From Shinisaurus crocodilurus (taxonomy: Eukaryota; Chordata; Lepidosauria; Squamata; Shinisauridae), in the NCBI GenBank assembly GCA_021292165.1, contig JAHFWL010001197.1, forward strand, positions 29,184 to 93,183: a stretch of 64,000 nt of DNA, read 5' to 3'. Under the pieces are notes generated by a model, which worked only from the letters and a program-made list of their open reading frames with translations, did not search any database and had not been told where the DNA came from. This document shows, piece after piece, positions 10,128 through 20,970 of the stretch. Position numbers and translations under genes: made by a program. Within the stretch, counting starts at the first letter, position 1. Every line of letters starts with the position of its first letter.

Positions 10128-10529
10128 TAGGGATGTGTGAGGATTTCATTTGGGGGGTGGGAATCTGGCAGGCTAGCCAGGCTTGAACCCCCCCCCCCAA
10201 ATTCCATCCTGCTCATCTCTTCTCCATCATTGATTTGTGTTCTCCTGAGTCGAGCCAGGAAGTGACTTCTGCATTCCTGGTGGGCCACTGTTTACATAGA
10301 AAATGCCTTAAGGTATGCCCAAAGCAGCCGCAATTTGCGTAATTTGCAGAAATTGCGGCCACTTTTGACGTATCTTAAGGCATTTTCTATGTAAACAGCA
10401 GCCCATCAGGAACTCGGAAGTGTGGCGAGCGGCACAGTGCGTGCCAGCTTTCAACCTTGTTCAGTCGGTACAGCAGCGGAATCCACCAAACCGGAGGTGG
10501 GTCGGGGCCAGGCAGATCACCCACCCTTA
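10128..10529. mobile_element. TAGGGATG-family foldback element D1
   Basis: A 402-bp element from TAGGGATGTGTG to CACCCTTA with flanks GTCAAGCT/GTCAACCT (7 of 8), as expected for hAT. A central hairpin pairs TTTACATAGAAAATGCCTTAAG with its complement around TTTGCGTAATTTGCAG. Non-coding. Relatives: 24429, 36787, 37152 and 53800. Confidence 0.85.
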
Positions 10530-10728
10530 GTCAACCTGATGGAGAGGAGCTAGCTGTCTCACTCAGATGCAGCCAAGCGGAATGGCCAATGATGGAGATT
10601 GTTCTTGGAGGGGAGGAGCCAAATGGTAGTTGGTCCCTCCAAGCTGAGCTGATGGATTTGCTATGGTTAACATTATTCTGGACTGACTATTCTAATACAT
10701 ATATAATACATATATCTGCATTCACTGA
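10530..10728. other. Intergenic sequence
   Basis: Unassigned. Includes a short ATACATATATAATACATATAT run at about 10696. Confidence 0.4.
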
Positions 10729-11083
10729 GATCAAGGTTCAATGTAAGCAAGTGTAAAATGATGCGCGTTGGGGCAAAAAAATCCCAGCTTCAAGTATAAG
10801 CTGATGGGCTCCAAGCTAGTGGTTACCGACCAAGAAAGAGATCTTGGGTTTGTGGTGGACAGCTCGATGAAAATGTCTACCCAGTGTGCCGCTGCAATGA
10901 AAAAAGCAAAGTCCATGTTAGGCATAATTAAGAAAGGAATTGAACATAAAACCGCCAATATTGTACTCCTCTTATACAAATCTATTGTGGGACCACACGT
11001 AGAATACTGTGTACAGTTCCTATCACTGCGCCTAAAAAGGGATATTGTAGAGTTGGAAAAATTCCAGAACAGAGCAACTAAAG
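10729..11083 (+). mobile_element. CR1 LINE ORF2 fragment
   Basis: An open frame (10768 onward) encodes a CR1 RT C-terminal stretch: LGFVVDSSMKMSTQCAAAMKKA, then LYKSIVGPHVEYCVQF and LEKFQNRATK. It is truncated at both ends, with the 3' end running into the type N palindrome. Also seen at 4258. Confidence 0.9.
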
Positions 11084-11225
11084 ATGCCATCCTATGGCTA
11101 CTAGACGGAGTCTAGATGGCCATAGGATACGTCGGAGTCCCAGCTCCGACCTCGGAAATGCGCCCAGAGGTTGGAGCTGGGACTCTGAACTCGGAGTGCC
11201 CTCCTTCCGCCCTCGCAGCTGGAGT
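11084..11225. mobile_element. Palindromic element (type N)
   Basis: Two nested inverted repeats: ATCCTATGGC with GCCATAGGAT around CTAGACGGAGTCTAG, and CGGAGTCCCAGCTCC with GGAGCTGGGACTC. A partial copy is at 3877-3990. The superfamily is unknown. Confidence 0.55.
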
Positions 11226-11229
11226 GTAA

Positions 11230-11252
11230 AAACACACACACACACACACACC
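11230..11252. repeat. (CA)n microsatellite
   Basis: About 11 CA units. Confidence 0.95.
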
Positions 11253-11299
11253 TTATAACAGTCTGTACTATCTTCTTTCTTCCTCTTTCTGATGCCCCT

Positions 11300-11465
11300 T
11301 CCAGTGGAAGCTGAGGCAGTGAATCCACTCCGGATTATAGTCTGAACTTTTAAGGAGCTATCCAATAAGGAGCTATGGTTCAGCACCACGGATGGCTCCT
11401 TAAAAGTTCACACTACAACCTGTAGTAGATACACTGTCCCACTCACATCGGAGCCACCAGCCTCC
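11300..11465. mobile_element. Foldback MITE (type K)
   Basis: TGAATCCACTCCGG and TTTTAAGGAGCTATCC at the left pair with GGAGCTATGG..GGCTCCTTAAAAGTT and GATACACTGTCCCACTCAC at the right. It matches 43424 and 45917. Confidence 0.7.
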
Positions 11466-11636
11466 TCCATCGCTAACTTCAATATCTCCTCAGAGATCAG
11501 AGATAAGCAAAGGGCTGCCTTGCAAGAACTCCCAGCAACCCTGAACCAGCTGGGATAACTGCTTTACCACCACTGATAGCTGCAGTGAAGCAGCATTTAG
11601 CTGGAATCTTCTCCCTTCTCCAGTGACCCCAAAGTA

Positions 11637-11786
11637 GGTGTGTGTGTGTGTGTGTGTGTGTGTCCACCCCAGTGTCTGTGTGCCCCTCTCCAGCAAACCA
11701 GATTTGGTCCTCTGGGCCAAAAAGGTTGTGTACCCCTGCCCTAAAAGGTGGCTTATACATAATTTACATACATACATACATACATT
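11637..11786. repeat. (GT)n, hAT end fragment, and (ATAC)n
   Basis: (GT)n at 11637-11662, a hAT-like right end at about 11680-11739 (GGCCAAAAAGGTTGTGTACCCCTG), then (ATAC)n at 11763-11786. Confidence 0.7.
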
Positions 11787-12145
11787 ATTTTTTCTTCTTC
11801 CCAGAACAGCATAAACAGTGGGGAATATCTTGTTGTTGTTGTTCTTGTTCTTGTTTTTATTTCTTACAAGTGGGACGCAGAACAAAATATTGCAGTGCAG
11901 AGTGCTCATGTACAGGGTTCTAGCCAGCCAGGCCCTTTTGTAGGATACTCCATTCCAGTCCCATTTTTCACCCCAACAGTTAATCAACATCCCATGACCA
12001 CTGAGCATGCTCAGTCCTCGTTGGGATGTTTTGTATTTCCTCCTCTAATTCCCCCCCTAAATATTTTTTGTACTTCTGCAAGCCTTGGGAGAGTCCCCCA
12101 AGAATCCACACTGGGAGAATGGGCTCACTACTAATGTATAGGATA
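11787..12145. other. No gene or recognised repeat
   Basis: Includes short GTT and TTC runs at 11832-11855. Nothing else is supported. Confidence 0.4.
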
Positions 12146-12634
12146 TAGGGATGTGTGAGGAATCTGAAAGGGGGGAGTGAAAATCTGATGGATTTTCTTG
12201 ACTTGGCCCCATGGATTCTGTTCCATCAACCCTGTGCTGGAGTAAACTTGATCTGACATGAGTTGAGCGAGCACATGGACTTCCATTATTAAAATGGGTC
12301 GCGATTTGCTTCTACTTTTTTCCTAGCCGGGGAAATTTGCACAGTGCATGGAGGCTGCTTCCATTCTTCTCAAGTCAAATGCTACAAGAATAACTGCAAA
12401 GAACAACAACAATGACTCAAATCTACAAGTCAACCCCTGATTTGTGCAAATTGCGCAAGAGATAGGTAGTTCTCAGCTCTAAATTTGTGCAAATATTTCA
12501 AGCAATTTTGAGGAAGCCAAAAAAAAAAAAAAAAAACCCTCGACGTGGCCCGCTTTTCACTGTCAGGTTAGAAATGTGTCGAAAAAGTCCGTTGAGCTCA
12601 AACAGAATGAGTTTTCCAGTGTCTCACATCCCTA
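12146..12634 (+). mobile_element. TAGGGATG-family element A1
   Basis: From TAGGGATGTGTGAGGAATC to TCTCACATCCCTA. It carries the A hallmarks: TGATGGATTTTC, a TTTGCACA inverted core, and an 18-A run at 12519-12536. No clear duplication (ATAGGATA/TGATTATT); the right flank is a TTATTG microsatellite that may have changed. Seven other A copies are in the window. Confidence 0.78.
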
Positions 12635-12777
12635 TGATTATTGTTATTATTGTTGTTCTTGTTACAGAATGAGGATGCATGAGTATAAACCATTCCTAAC
12701 ATTCAAAATTCTCATCCCAGAATTCAAAAATGAGCAGCATTCAAATGTCAGAACTCCTAACAGAACTGATGGGATCT

Positions 12778-12875
12778 GCTCACACCTAGAGAGAGGAGGA
12801 GAGCGAAGAAGAAAGGAAGATACAGACAGAAGAAGAGAAGAAAACTGGAGGGAAACGAGAGACAGAAAGAAAATG
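12778..12875. repeat. Purine-rich GA tract
   Basis: AGAGGAGGAGAGCGAAGAAGAAAGG-like sequence over about 100 bp on the plus strand. Confidence 0.7.
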
Positions 12876-13117
12876 ATACCTGACCTGAAGCTGATCAAAA
12901 TATCTTTTAAGTAAAGATTAAGCTCTAGACACTGCAGGGAGTCTAGTTAATAGGAAGAGGGGGGAAGAGCACGCTTCCCCCCCTCCAGGATACACATTTT
13001 GGCTGTGATCTAGTACATTAGGGGATAACCAGCAGTGGAGATGATGAATGGGGGTGAGGTTAAAGGAAAGAAAGAAAAAAGGATTGAAAAGCATTGCAGA
13101 AGCACTTATACCAAAAG

Positions 13118-13284
13118 CTGTCACACACACACACTCCCAATGCAACACACACACACACCATGGTGATCTCCGGGCTGCTCAGAGCGATTGCACATCCAAC
13201 AATGAATGCAGCACTAGCCGAAACAGAGAACTGCTCACCAAATCTGTTTTCTTGGTGGTGGTGTACTGGAGAGAATTTAGCACC

Positions 13285-13375
<91 letters not shown>
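13118..13375. repeat. (CA)n, (CT)n and (GA)n complex
   Basis: CA runs at about 13123-13160, then (CT)n 13287-13306, (CA)n to 13322 and (GA)n to 13375. The CT and GA runs could form a foldback. Open frames rich in Leu-Ser and Arg-Glu here are artefacts. Confidence 0.95.
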
Positions 13376-13381
<6 letters not shown>

Positions 13382-13456
13382 TACTTGAATATGTTTAATG
13401 AATTGGTGATTTGGACATTTACAAACCCATCCCATGCAGTGAGACTTACTCCTAGC

Positions 13457-13728
13457 GAGGGATGTTGGAGAAATCTGCAAAAAAGATTCAGATGAGTTTG
13501 GATTTCTATTAATCTGACCTGTGGATTCTGCAACGGACTGGCTTTTTCTGAGTTGCATGGATTCCGTGGACTTGTGGTGTGCTTTTTGACTTGTGGTGGG
13601 AGGATTTGCACAAATTTGCACTTGCACTAATGTGCATTAGTCATTTAAACAAGTGTGCATTTGCACAAGTTTGCATTTGCACGTGTGGAATTAAATTCCT
13701 GGACAATCCTAAAAAAAAAAAAAAAATG
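13457..13728 (+). mobile_element. TAGGGATG-family element B1 (partial)
   Basis: GAGGGATGTTGGAGAAATCTGC, then GATTCTGCAACGGACTGGC and GCATGGATTCCGTGGACTTGTG match the left half of B4 (49627). The copy decays into TTTGCACTTGCAC repeats and a poly-A run (13712). The right end is lost. Confidence 0.7.
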
Positions 13729-14453
13729 GATTTGAGCAATGAGTGGATGATAGTATGAAAGAAGCCTGACAATCTGCAAAGCACAGACAAAAAACCCCAA
13801 GTTCTCGTTTTCAATGCCCACTTCCATAAAGGCCCATGGCAATGTATGCAGAAGATGGAGCAGACTTGTCCTCTGTTGTTCCAGTGGGCAGGAGTAGAAC
13901 CAATGGGTGAAAATTGCAGAAAGCAGCTTTTGGCTAAACATAGTGGTTGGATCTGCCTTCCATAAGAGGAAGGGACTGTCTGCAAGAGGAAAGGCTATGT
14001 TCATGGAAAGTCCTTCCTGGTTCTGGGGGATTCTCCCCTCCCCCGACACCATTGCTCACCCCATTCATTAGGGTCTCCTGACTCTCTGTAGCATTTTCAG
14101 GAGTCTGTAGGGACTACCATATGAAGGAGGGACAGGGAAGTCCACTTCCATTAGCATAGTTGATCCAGTATAAATCTGGATCCCATCTAGGACAGGAATG
14201 AGAAACTGTTTTGGCCCCAGAGTCCAGACTCCTTCCTGTGATACCGCCCCCCAGGAAGCATGACATCCCCCCCAAAGCCCCATCCCCTCTCCTGAAGCCA
14301 CGCCCCCTATGCCATCATTTCCTGGTGCAGTGCTATATGGGAAAGGCTGCCATTTTGCAACTCTGGGCCGAGGGAAGCCCAGCTCTAATCTCCAACCACT
14401 GACTGGAGATAAGAGCTGAGATTCCCATCTCTGTGCCAGAAAGGCAGCACTTT

Positions 14454-14455
<2 letters not shown>
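13729..14455. other. No gene; possible eroded hAT near 14195-14450
   Basis: GAGAAACTGTTTTGGCCCCAGAG at 14201 and GGAGATAAGAGCTGA at 14405 faintly echo the hAT at 34748, but no termini can be fixed. The rest is unassigned. Confidence 0.35.

Positions 14456-14530
<75 letters not shown>
14456..14530. repeat. (AAT)n-(ATT)n inverted microsatellite
   Basis: AAT units switch to ATT units at about 14492, giving a near-perfect hairpin. It lies at the 3' end of a minus-strand L2, so it may have grown from the L2 tail. Confidence 0.93.
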
Positions 14531-14531
<1 letters not shown>

Positions 14532-15145
14532 TATTACCCGCCTCTCCATCTAGATCGAGGTGGGGAACAACAGAAAATATAAAATACATAAACTAAACAA
14601 CACAATACATACTATTAAAACATCTTAAAACATCCTAAAAACATCTTAAAACATCCTAAAAACATCTTAAAACATCCTAAAAACATCTTAAAACATCCTA
14701 AAAACATTTAAAAACATCTTAAAACATCTTAAAAACATCTTTAAAACATCTTAAAGGCATCCTAAAATTCCACTGAATAGGCCTGCCGGAAGAGATAAGT
14801 CTTTACGGCTTTTTTAAATTCCAAAAGACTGGCAAGTTGATGAATCTCCTCCGGCAGGCCATTCCATAATCTGGGAGCAGCAGAAGAGAAGGTCCTCTGG
14901 GTAATACCCATCAGCCTAGTTTTGGCTGACTGAAGTAGATTCTTCCCAGAGGAGTGCGGGGCGGATTGTACGGGAGAAGGCGATCCCATAGATAGCCTGG
15001 ATCCAAACCATGTAGGGCTTTAAAGGTAATAATCAACACTTTATACTTCGCCCGGAAACCGATTGGCAGCCAGTGGAGTGCTTTTAAAACTGGTGTGATA
15101 TGGGCACCCCTAGGTGTACCAGCAACCAGTCTGGCTACTGAGCTA
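14531..15145 (-). mobile_element. L2 LINE 3' end
   Basis: On the minus strand the C-terminal ORF2 segment reads QRTFSSAAPRLWNGLPEE with KAVKTYLFRQAYSVEF (14762-14989), preceded by an L2-like HITPVLKALHWLPIGFR region, then a 3' UTR. The UTR holds a minisatellite (14616-14766). It is truncated at 5'. Confidence 0.9.
14616..14766. repeat. ~21-bp minisatellite in the L2 3' UTR
   Basis: About seven imperfect units of AAAACATCTTAAAACATCCTA. The regular spacing is tandem duplication and has no CRISPR-like spacers. Confidence 0.9.
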
Positions 15146-15185
15146 GGTGGTGGGGAGGTGGGATGAAAAAAACAAGCTAAACCAG

Positions 15186-15235
15186 GAGTGTGGAACTTGT
15201 GGCTCTCCAGATGTTGTTGGATTACGACTCCCCAC
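15186..15235. mobile_element. Left part of MITE type P
   Basis: GTGGCTCTCCAGATGTTGTTGGATTACGACTCCC is the left arm of the P foldback. It is broken by element A2; the other arm is at 15829-15915. Confidence 0.7.
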
Positions 15236-15827
15236 TAAGGATGTCTGAGGAATCCAATAGGGAGATGAAATGAAAATGGATTTTCATGATCCAGTCCCCT
15301 ATATCCTGGTTTGCCAGCCCTGCACTGGTGCCGATTCACTATGATGAAGGTCAGGCCAGCTCACAGACTTCCATCTCTAAGACAGGCTGCATTAAAAAAA
15401 CAAAACAAAACCATGAACCGCTGAGGAAATTTGCATAAACTTATGCAATTTGCGCAAATTGGCACCCAAAAAGCATGTGGATCTTGCACGCTTTACGTGA
15501 AATCGGCCAATTTGCACAAATCGGCACATGGTTGTCGTGTGATTTGTGCAAATTGGCTGATTTTATGCAAAGCATGCTAGATCCATGTGCTTTTCATGTG
15601 CCGATTTGCATAAAATGAGCAAAATTCTGTGATCTGCACAATTTGCATAATTTTGTGCAAATTGTGTCAATTTATGCAAATAGCGCTATTCGCACAAATT
15701 TCCTTAGTGGTTTAAAAAAAAAAAAAGCACAAACTGCAGTGTGTCTCAGACTTGCTTCTGATCAGAAGTGGGCAGGAGGTCCATGAAGCTCAAACGAGCC
15801 AGACTTCCCAGCGTCAGCACATCCCTA
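15236..15827 (+). mobile_element. TAGGGATG-family element A2
   Basis: From TAAGGATGTCTGAGGAATCC to CAGCACATCCCTA. It shares the A profile (AATCCAATAGGGAG, GCATTGGTGCCGATT-like, GGACTTCC) and a large central foldback of TTTGCACAAATCGGC motifs. It is inserted in a MITE; no clear duplication is seen. Confidence 0.82.
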
Positions 15828-15828
15828 C

Positions 15829-15915
15829 CGGTTCCCTGACCATTTGCCATGCTGACTGGAGCTGATGGAAACCAGCAACAGCTGGAGGGCCATAGGCACT
15901 GCACCTGTGTTCTAA
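15829..15915. mobile_element. Right part of MITE type P
   Basis: CTGACTGGAGCTGATGG, then CAACAGCTGGAGGGCCAT restores the foldback begun at 15186. Confidence 0.65.
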
Positions 15916-16807
15916 AGGGCTATGTTGTTACCAGGTAAATCCTGAAAGTCTTGGGACACTTGGATTCCATTGAGGCTGCTGACCTTAGCGTTTGTTGTTC
16001 CCCCTACTCTGTCTGGTTTAGTTCTTACTTGCGGGATAAACCTGTTCCTGGACTGTACTTCTTCAGGCTGCAGGTGAAGCTCGCATGATTGATGGTCCTC
16101 CATACAAAGAAAAAATGTTCTGCATATAGGGAAGTTCCATGTTGTGAAGAATGGTTCTAGTCTAGCTTTATCCCTGCCAAGCTAGTTTTCTATGTGCAGG
16201 GAATGTGTCTGTTTTATGGAGGAACATCCAATCATGTGTAGACTTGCACTCAGAAGTGGCACAGCCCACAGACCCAAGTTTACCACCTCTGTGAGAATTA
16301 GGTCTCTCTGTGGGGTGGGTGATAGCCATTGTTGCCAAGTCTCTTGCCTCCCTAGTGATGGATCCAGAAGACCTTTGGTTCCATGGAGTTAACCCCCAAT
16401 CAGGGCAAAAAGTAACTGTGTTTGATGAGGATCCCACAACTCCCGGCTACGCAGCGTTTTATTGTTTCCTTAAACAAAAGTTATTGCTTTAGGAAAATCC
16501 TCTTTTGACCTTTCTTGACACCACTTCGAAGTGCCTCTCGCAACGCTCACTCGTGCATGCAATGGAAAATTCCTTGCTGTTCAATTGAACTGCTTCTAAT
16601 AGCTTTTGGAATGCAAACATCCATTGCTTTTATTTCAATTTAATCTGCCAAGTCCCCCCCCCCCAAGTCCTTATCACACTTTATCAAACAACATATCTGT
16701 GTGAAATGGTTGTCCTCCTTCCCTCCCTCCCCCTCGGGCACTTACAAAATTGAAAGCAGAGCAACGTTGCCACTTGTTTCTTGTTTTTAATTATTTGAAC
16801 ATTCTCA

Positions 16808-16844
<37 letters not shown>

Positions 16845-17286
16845 TTTTGGTGGCAGCTGTATTATTATGACCTGTTTTCTGTGCTCCAACAGGGGCGGTG
16901 ATCTCACACTGGGCTGAATATTTTGTTTGTCTCAATCAGCACAGAAAAAATGCCTCTAATGCATAGATACATGGATTAGAGACTGTATGTTTTGAAAACA
17001 TATAATCTCTCTGGCAATGGAGAGCAAATGAAAAAATAATAATTAAAAAACCCCAAACCCATTTTGTTTAGAAACTGATTCCTTGTTGGCTGACACCATT
17101 TTTTAATGAAAACTATGTTTGAATTATTTGAATTCTGCCTAATGTTCAATGAGCATGGCATGTGATGACGCACTGAATATTTTCGCTCCCTGGTAGACCT
17201 GACCTGTAGCTCAAAAAAGTAGAGGAAGAGAAATGTGCTTTCAAAATTCTTGAGTCATAAATAAAATTATTGTGCATCTTCACTCC
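15916..17286. other. Unassigned sequence
   Basis: No exon, RNA gene or clear transposon. A (CT)n tract is at 16818-16842 and a C-run at 16666-16674. Confidence 0.45.
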
Positions 17287-17385
17287 ACCATAAGCTACAA
17301 CCCTATATTTACCTGGGTGTAACTCCCACTGAACTCAATGGGGCTTACCACAGAGTAGACTCATGGACTAGGATTCCATAGTAAT
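17287..17385. mobile_element. Palindromic MITE (type Q)
   Basis: AACTCCCACTGAACTCAATGGGG with flanking TACCTGGGTGTAA and TACCACAGAGTAGACTC forms a foldback of a kind common in squamate genomes. A second copy, split, is at 59640/59992. Confidence 0.6.
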
Positions 17386-17587
17386 CATTATACTAGGATT
17401 ACCATATTATATTCCATTATATCTATTTTTTATTATTATTAAACTCTTGTTTGGTTTCATGATGTATTCATTAAAATTGCATTCACTGTGTTATTTATTC
17501 ATTAGCATCACATTCATTTTGGTACATTCATTACAGCTCAGTGGTAGTTTAGTTCAGTGGCAGCACTAGGGGATAGATGGACGACGA

Positions 17588-17866
17588 GTGATGTTTGAGA
17601 TCGCCAGGATTTTCTGAGCATCATCTTGCCACTCAATGATCAAACGGGAAGCTTGTGCAAGTTTCCCCAAATTTGCACAACTTCCCTCCATAGACTAAAT
17701 TGGGGCCAATTCAGTCCATGGAGGAAATTTTCCCGAATTAAGGAATTTTGCACAAATCAAACTGGGATTCAGGAACATGAGCATGTGTTTGACAATTTTA
17801 CAAATATTTTTGGTGGACACGTGCGCCTTGTGCTCGTGTTCAGAGCTTTGATCAGGGCACGCTCAC
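17588..17866 (-). mobile_element. TAGGGATG-family element, subfamily G (G2, partial)
   Basis: GTGATGTTTGAGATCGCCAGGATT, CCATAGACTAAATTGGGGCC and TTTTTGGTGGACACGTG match the reverse of G1 (1108) and G3 (48770). It abuts the start of B2 and lacks a clean end. Confidence 0.65.
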
Positions 17867-17868
17867 AA

Positions 17869-18766
17869 TGGGGATGTATGAGAAGTTCGTTCCACTTGTG
17901 CTAATGCACATTGACACACATGTTCATTAGCACAAGGGCAAATGTGTGCAAATCCCCCCCCCCAAAAAAAATGGTCCACAAGTTCTTGGAATCCCCATGA
18001 CTCAGAAAAAGTCAGTCCGCTGCAGAATCCACAGGTCAGATTCATAGAAATCCAAACACAATTTGGAGATGGTATTTGACTCCAGTAAGATTAAATAAAA
18101 TAGATAGTAATTGTGCTCCATTGTGTTGGAGAGGATGCCAGGAACTTGGTACTTATGCTCATATGTGGTGGAGCTGTAAAAGCGTATTGGATTTTTGGAA
18201 TAAAATTTTTGGAGAAATTTCAGTAATTATTGGTATTAATGTGGAGGTCTGTCCAAAATTACCATTGTTATCAATAACGGAGAAACTTTTGTGCTCACAA
18301 GAGAAAAAGGAACTAATTGTAAGTTTATTAGCGGCAGGGAGATTATTGATTGCAAGGAATTGGAAAGTTCAACATCAGTATTTAATAATAGACTGGTATA
18401 AAGAGGTTTGGGATATTGCTTTAAATGATAAACTAACATGTAGTATTAAATGTAAAAGGGGACAATTAAAGAAAAATAATTTTAAGGAAATATGGGGGTC
18501 ATTTTTAGATTATGTTTTAGTATAGGGGAAAGGGAGTAAGCCATGTCATGATATGATGTATTTTTGGAATATAGATTAATAATGGATTATGTGGATAGAA
18601 TTGGTTTTGGCCCCGGGGTGACGGGTGCACTTGTAGTGTATGATTTGTAGGTTTATGTTTTTTTTGTGTGTATGTGTGTTCTTTTAAAAATATAAATAAA
18701 AATTAAAAAAAAAGAAAAGAAATCCAAACACATTTGAATTCGTTGCGGATTTCTCCGGCATCCCTA
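17869..18766 (-). mobile_element. TAGGGATG-family element B2 (split by L1)
   Basis: From TGGGGATGTATGAG to GGCATCCCTA. Reverse B motifs are present: GTCCACAAGTTCTTGG, CAGTCCGCTGCAGAATCC, then ATTCGTTGCGGATTTCTCC. An L1 sits at 18061-18717. Flanks GCTCACAA/CCCTGAAC show no duplication. Confidence 0.8.
18061..18717 (+). mobile_element. 5'-truncated L1 LINE with 15-bp TSD
   Basis: The last 154 codons of L1 ORF2 are open to a stop at 18523-18525. They include the C-terminal cysteine motif CX3CX7HX4C (residues encoded 18124-18177) with the HMWWSC signature, then a 3' UTR and an A-rich tail (AAATAAAAATTAAAAAAAAAGAAA). Direct repeats AGAAATCCAAACACA at 18046-18060 and 18718-18732 are a target-primed duplication. 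The intact frame and identical TSD mark it as one of the younger insertions, although it lacks most of ORF2 and cannot move by itself. Confidence 0.95.
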
Positions 18767-19880
18767 CCCTGAACCGCAATATTTCCTTTCAGAAGGAACA
18801 TGAGAGATAAGTGAGGAGAACTGATCAGCATCTCCCCTTCCCAGAAGGCTAGAGTAGGATGCCCCACCACCCGCAAGGCACCGGAGGCTGTCAGGGAGAT
18901 AAATCCAACAATCCTATTGACACAATCTATCTAAATGGGACATCTTACATTATTTCAAGCAGCTTTTCCAGTAACCAGAACCTTTTGGCAAGAGAAGGGC
19001 AGGACTTTGTACTTCTGTTTACTCTGGACCTATTCTCTTTCATCCTGTCCAATAAATCCATTTGAGACCAAGGAGCCTGATAGGCACTTCAGTAGAGAAC
19101 TTCTTAACAGGGCCATGCTAATGTTTTTTTTTTTTTTAACATGGCCATACGCCAGTTGAGTTTCTGCGCTTCATTTCTTGTTTTTCTTCCTTACGCAGAC
19201 CATCTCCTCTGCTGCCTTTCCCACTCTCCCCTACTCTGGTTCAGGGGTGGCGGTTCTCCAGTGTATGCAGGCGTTCTTCTCTCTGGAGACTGCGGTTTCA
19301 GCCCATTCTCCATCCACACTCGCTGCCAATTCTAAGGTGATACTCTTATCCTCTTGGCGTCCTGGAGACTTCTGTGTGCTTCTTGGGGTGTGTGTGTGTA
19401 TGCCTCCCTTTGTTTTGTTTTTGCATTCACTCAGTGATGTTTGCTCATTTCTCAGAGCATTACTTGACTTAATTAATTGACTTCCTCTTGACCATAGGGA
19501 ATTATGCCAGCCTTTTATTCCTTGACACACACAAATGATTCTTTGAGCCATTGGCTTTACTGTATGATCAGCAAACGGGGGCAGGGTTGGAGTCTGGAAA
19601 ACAGTACAATCGCAATGTCGGCTCTCAGATTTCATAGGCCCGCTTAACGTGGAAACAGCAAGGCATGAACCTTGGTATTTCTCACACTTAGTCTCTGGTG
19701 TCCCTGGAATCTCTGTGCAAAGATATACATTGCTGCCCCACCTATCCCCAGTGATTCACCTTTTGTCATCAGTGGGAAGAACAGAGCCAGGAGATGATCC
19801 CATTAAAACCCAGCCAATTCATTTTTCACCAGATCTCCCATTGGAAATGCCATGACCCAGCATCCATCCTTCCAAGGGGT
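18767..19880. other. Unassigned sequence
   Basis: No exon or clear repeat. Includes a T-run at 19127-19138 and a short GT run at 19388-19400. Confidence 0.45.
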
Positions 19881-20330
19881 AAGGGATGTGCAAAGCAGCA
19901 AAACTCAAGCTCAATGAAGTTCTCCAAATTCCATCTTGAAGCTTGTTCCAACTCCAGTCCCTATCAGACTGCATCCAATTCCATATTCGGTCCAGAATAT
20001 CTGGTCTACATTAATCTGCAAAATCTTTTTTTTTAAATCTACACAAAAATTCATGTATGAACACATATTTTAATATATTTTCTCACAGAATACAAATTTC
20101 TAAACATATTTTATTGCAAAGTACACATTTCTAAATATATTTTATCCTAACGTATGTATTTTTATTTATACATTTTGGTTTTACATTTAAAAAAAAATAA
20201 AAATCAAGAGGTGCCTTGCAAAATTTGGAAGAATTGCAAAATCCAGAGGATAACTGTGTTCTGATTTGCCCATTAGTCCAAGAAGTGTGGATCATGTCCG
20301 TCATATCAGAAGGAATTGCGCAAGCATCCC
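19881..20330. mobile_element. Probable TAGGGATG-family element (I/J-like)
   Basis: Left end TAAGGGATGTGCAAAGC and right end ATTGCGCAAGCATCCC are inverted. The interior is AT-rich (TTCTAAACATATTTTATTGCAAAG, repeated with variation). No duplication is seen (CAAGGGGT/AACCTGTG). Confidence 0.55.
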
Positions 20331-20521
20331 AACCTGTGTTCTATCTATTCTGAATCAGGAGTGATCAAGCCATGGCTTGGAAACTATGTGTAAGCACTGC
20401 GTAATTCAAGAATGCAAATGGAAATTAATCATGGAACCACAGGCTCCTCTTTTCAAAAGATTCTGCGTTTATCGTCTTGGAGAAGATAAAAAAAAACATC
20501 TTGGTTTCTGATGTGATAGAA

Positions 20522-20877
20522 CAGGGGTAGGCAACTTTTTGGGGCCATGGGCACATTTGGCAATTTCAGAAACTCTTGTAGGCACCACCACAGAATGGCT
20601 GCCATGAGAGGTGTGGCAAAGGACAACCGAAAGACTATGTCCGTAAAGACTATGATTTAGTCCCTAAAGACTTAGGCAGAGGTGGGGTCTGAGCCCCTTT
20701 GAGCCCGCAGTTTTCAGCACCAACAGAAAATGATTTCAAAGCAATCCCAGCTGTCGGTAAGAAAATGTGTTAATTTAAATAAAAAATAAATGTTTAAAAA
20801 GTGGGAGGGATACAGCACCTTGGTAGGTGCTGAATGGTGTACAGGGGCACCCGTGTGCACCACATTGCCTACCCCTC
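20522..20877. mobile_element. Non-autonomous hAT element
   Basis: 356 bp, CAGGGGTAGGCAACTTT to ACATTGCCTACCCCTC. Flanks TGATAGAA/CCATAGAA share 6 of 8, consistent with an aged hAT duplication. No transposase frame. Confidence 0.8.
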
Positions 20878-20928
20878 CCATAGAACCTTTACAGAGTATG
20901 ATGGAATCCTAAGATGGTTTCAAAAGAA

Positions 20929-20957
20929 AGAGAGAGAAAGAGAGAGAGCGGGGGGGG
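20929..20957. repeat. (GA)n and G-run
   Basis: GAGAGAAAGAGAGAGAGC followed by G(8). Confidence 0.9.
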
Positions 20958-20970
20958 GCAGGCTCCTATG

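Noticed and set aside
12146..12634. Tc1/mariner element (TA duplication)
   Set aside because: The TA flanking GGGATG looked like a TA target, but D2, D1 and C1 show 8-bp duplications outside the TA or CA, so TA belongs to the element.
13060..13611. 183-aa open frame
   Set aside because: Built from CT/GA/CA microsatellites and part of B1.
14616..14766. CRISPR-like array
   Set aside because: Units are contiguous with no unique spacers, in a vertebrate L2 3' UTR.
18076..18525. Host zinc-finger gene
   Set aside because: The cysteine motif, poly-A tail and TSD show it is the L1 ORF2 C-terminus.
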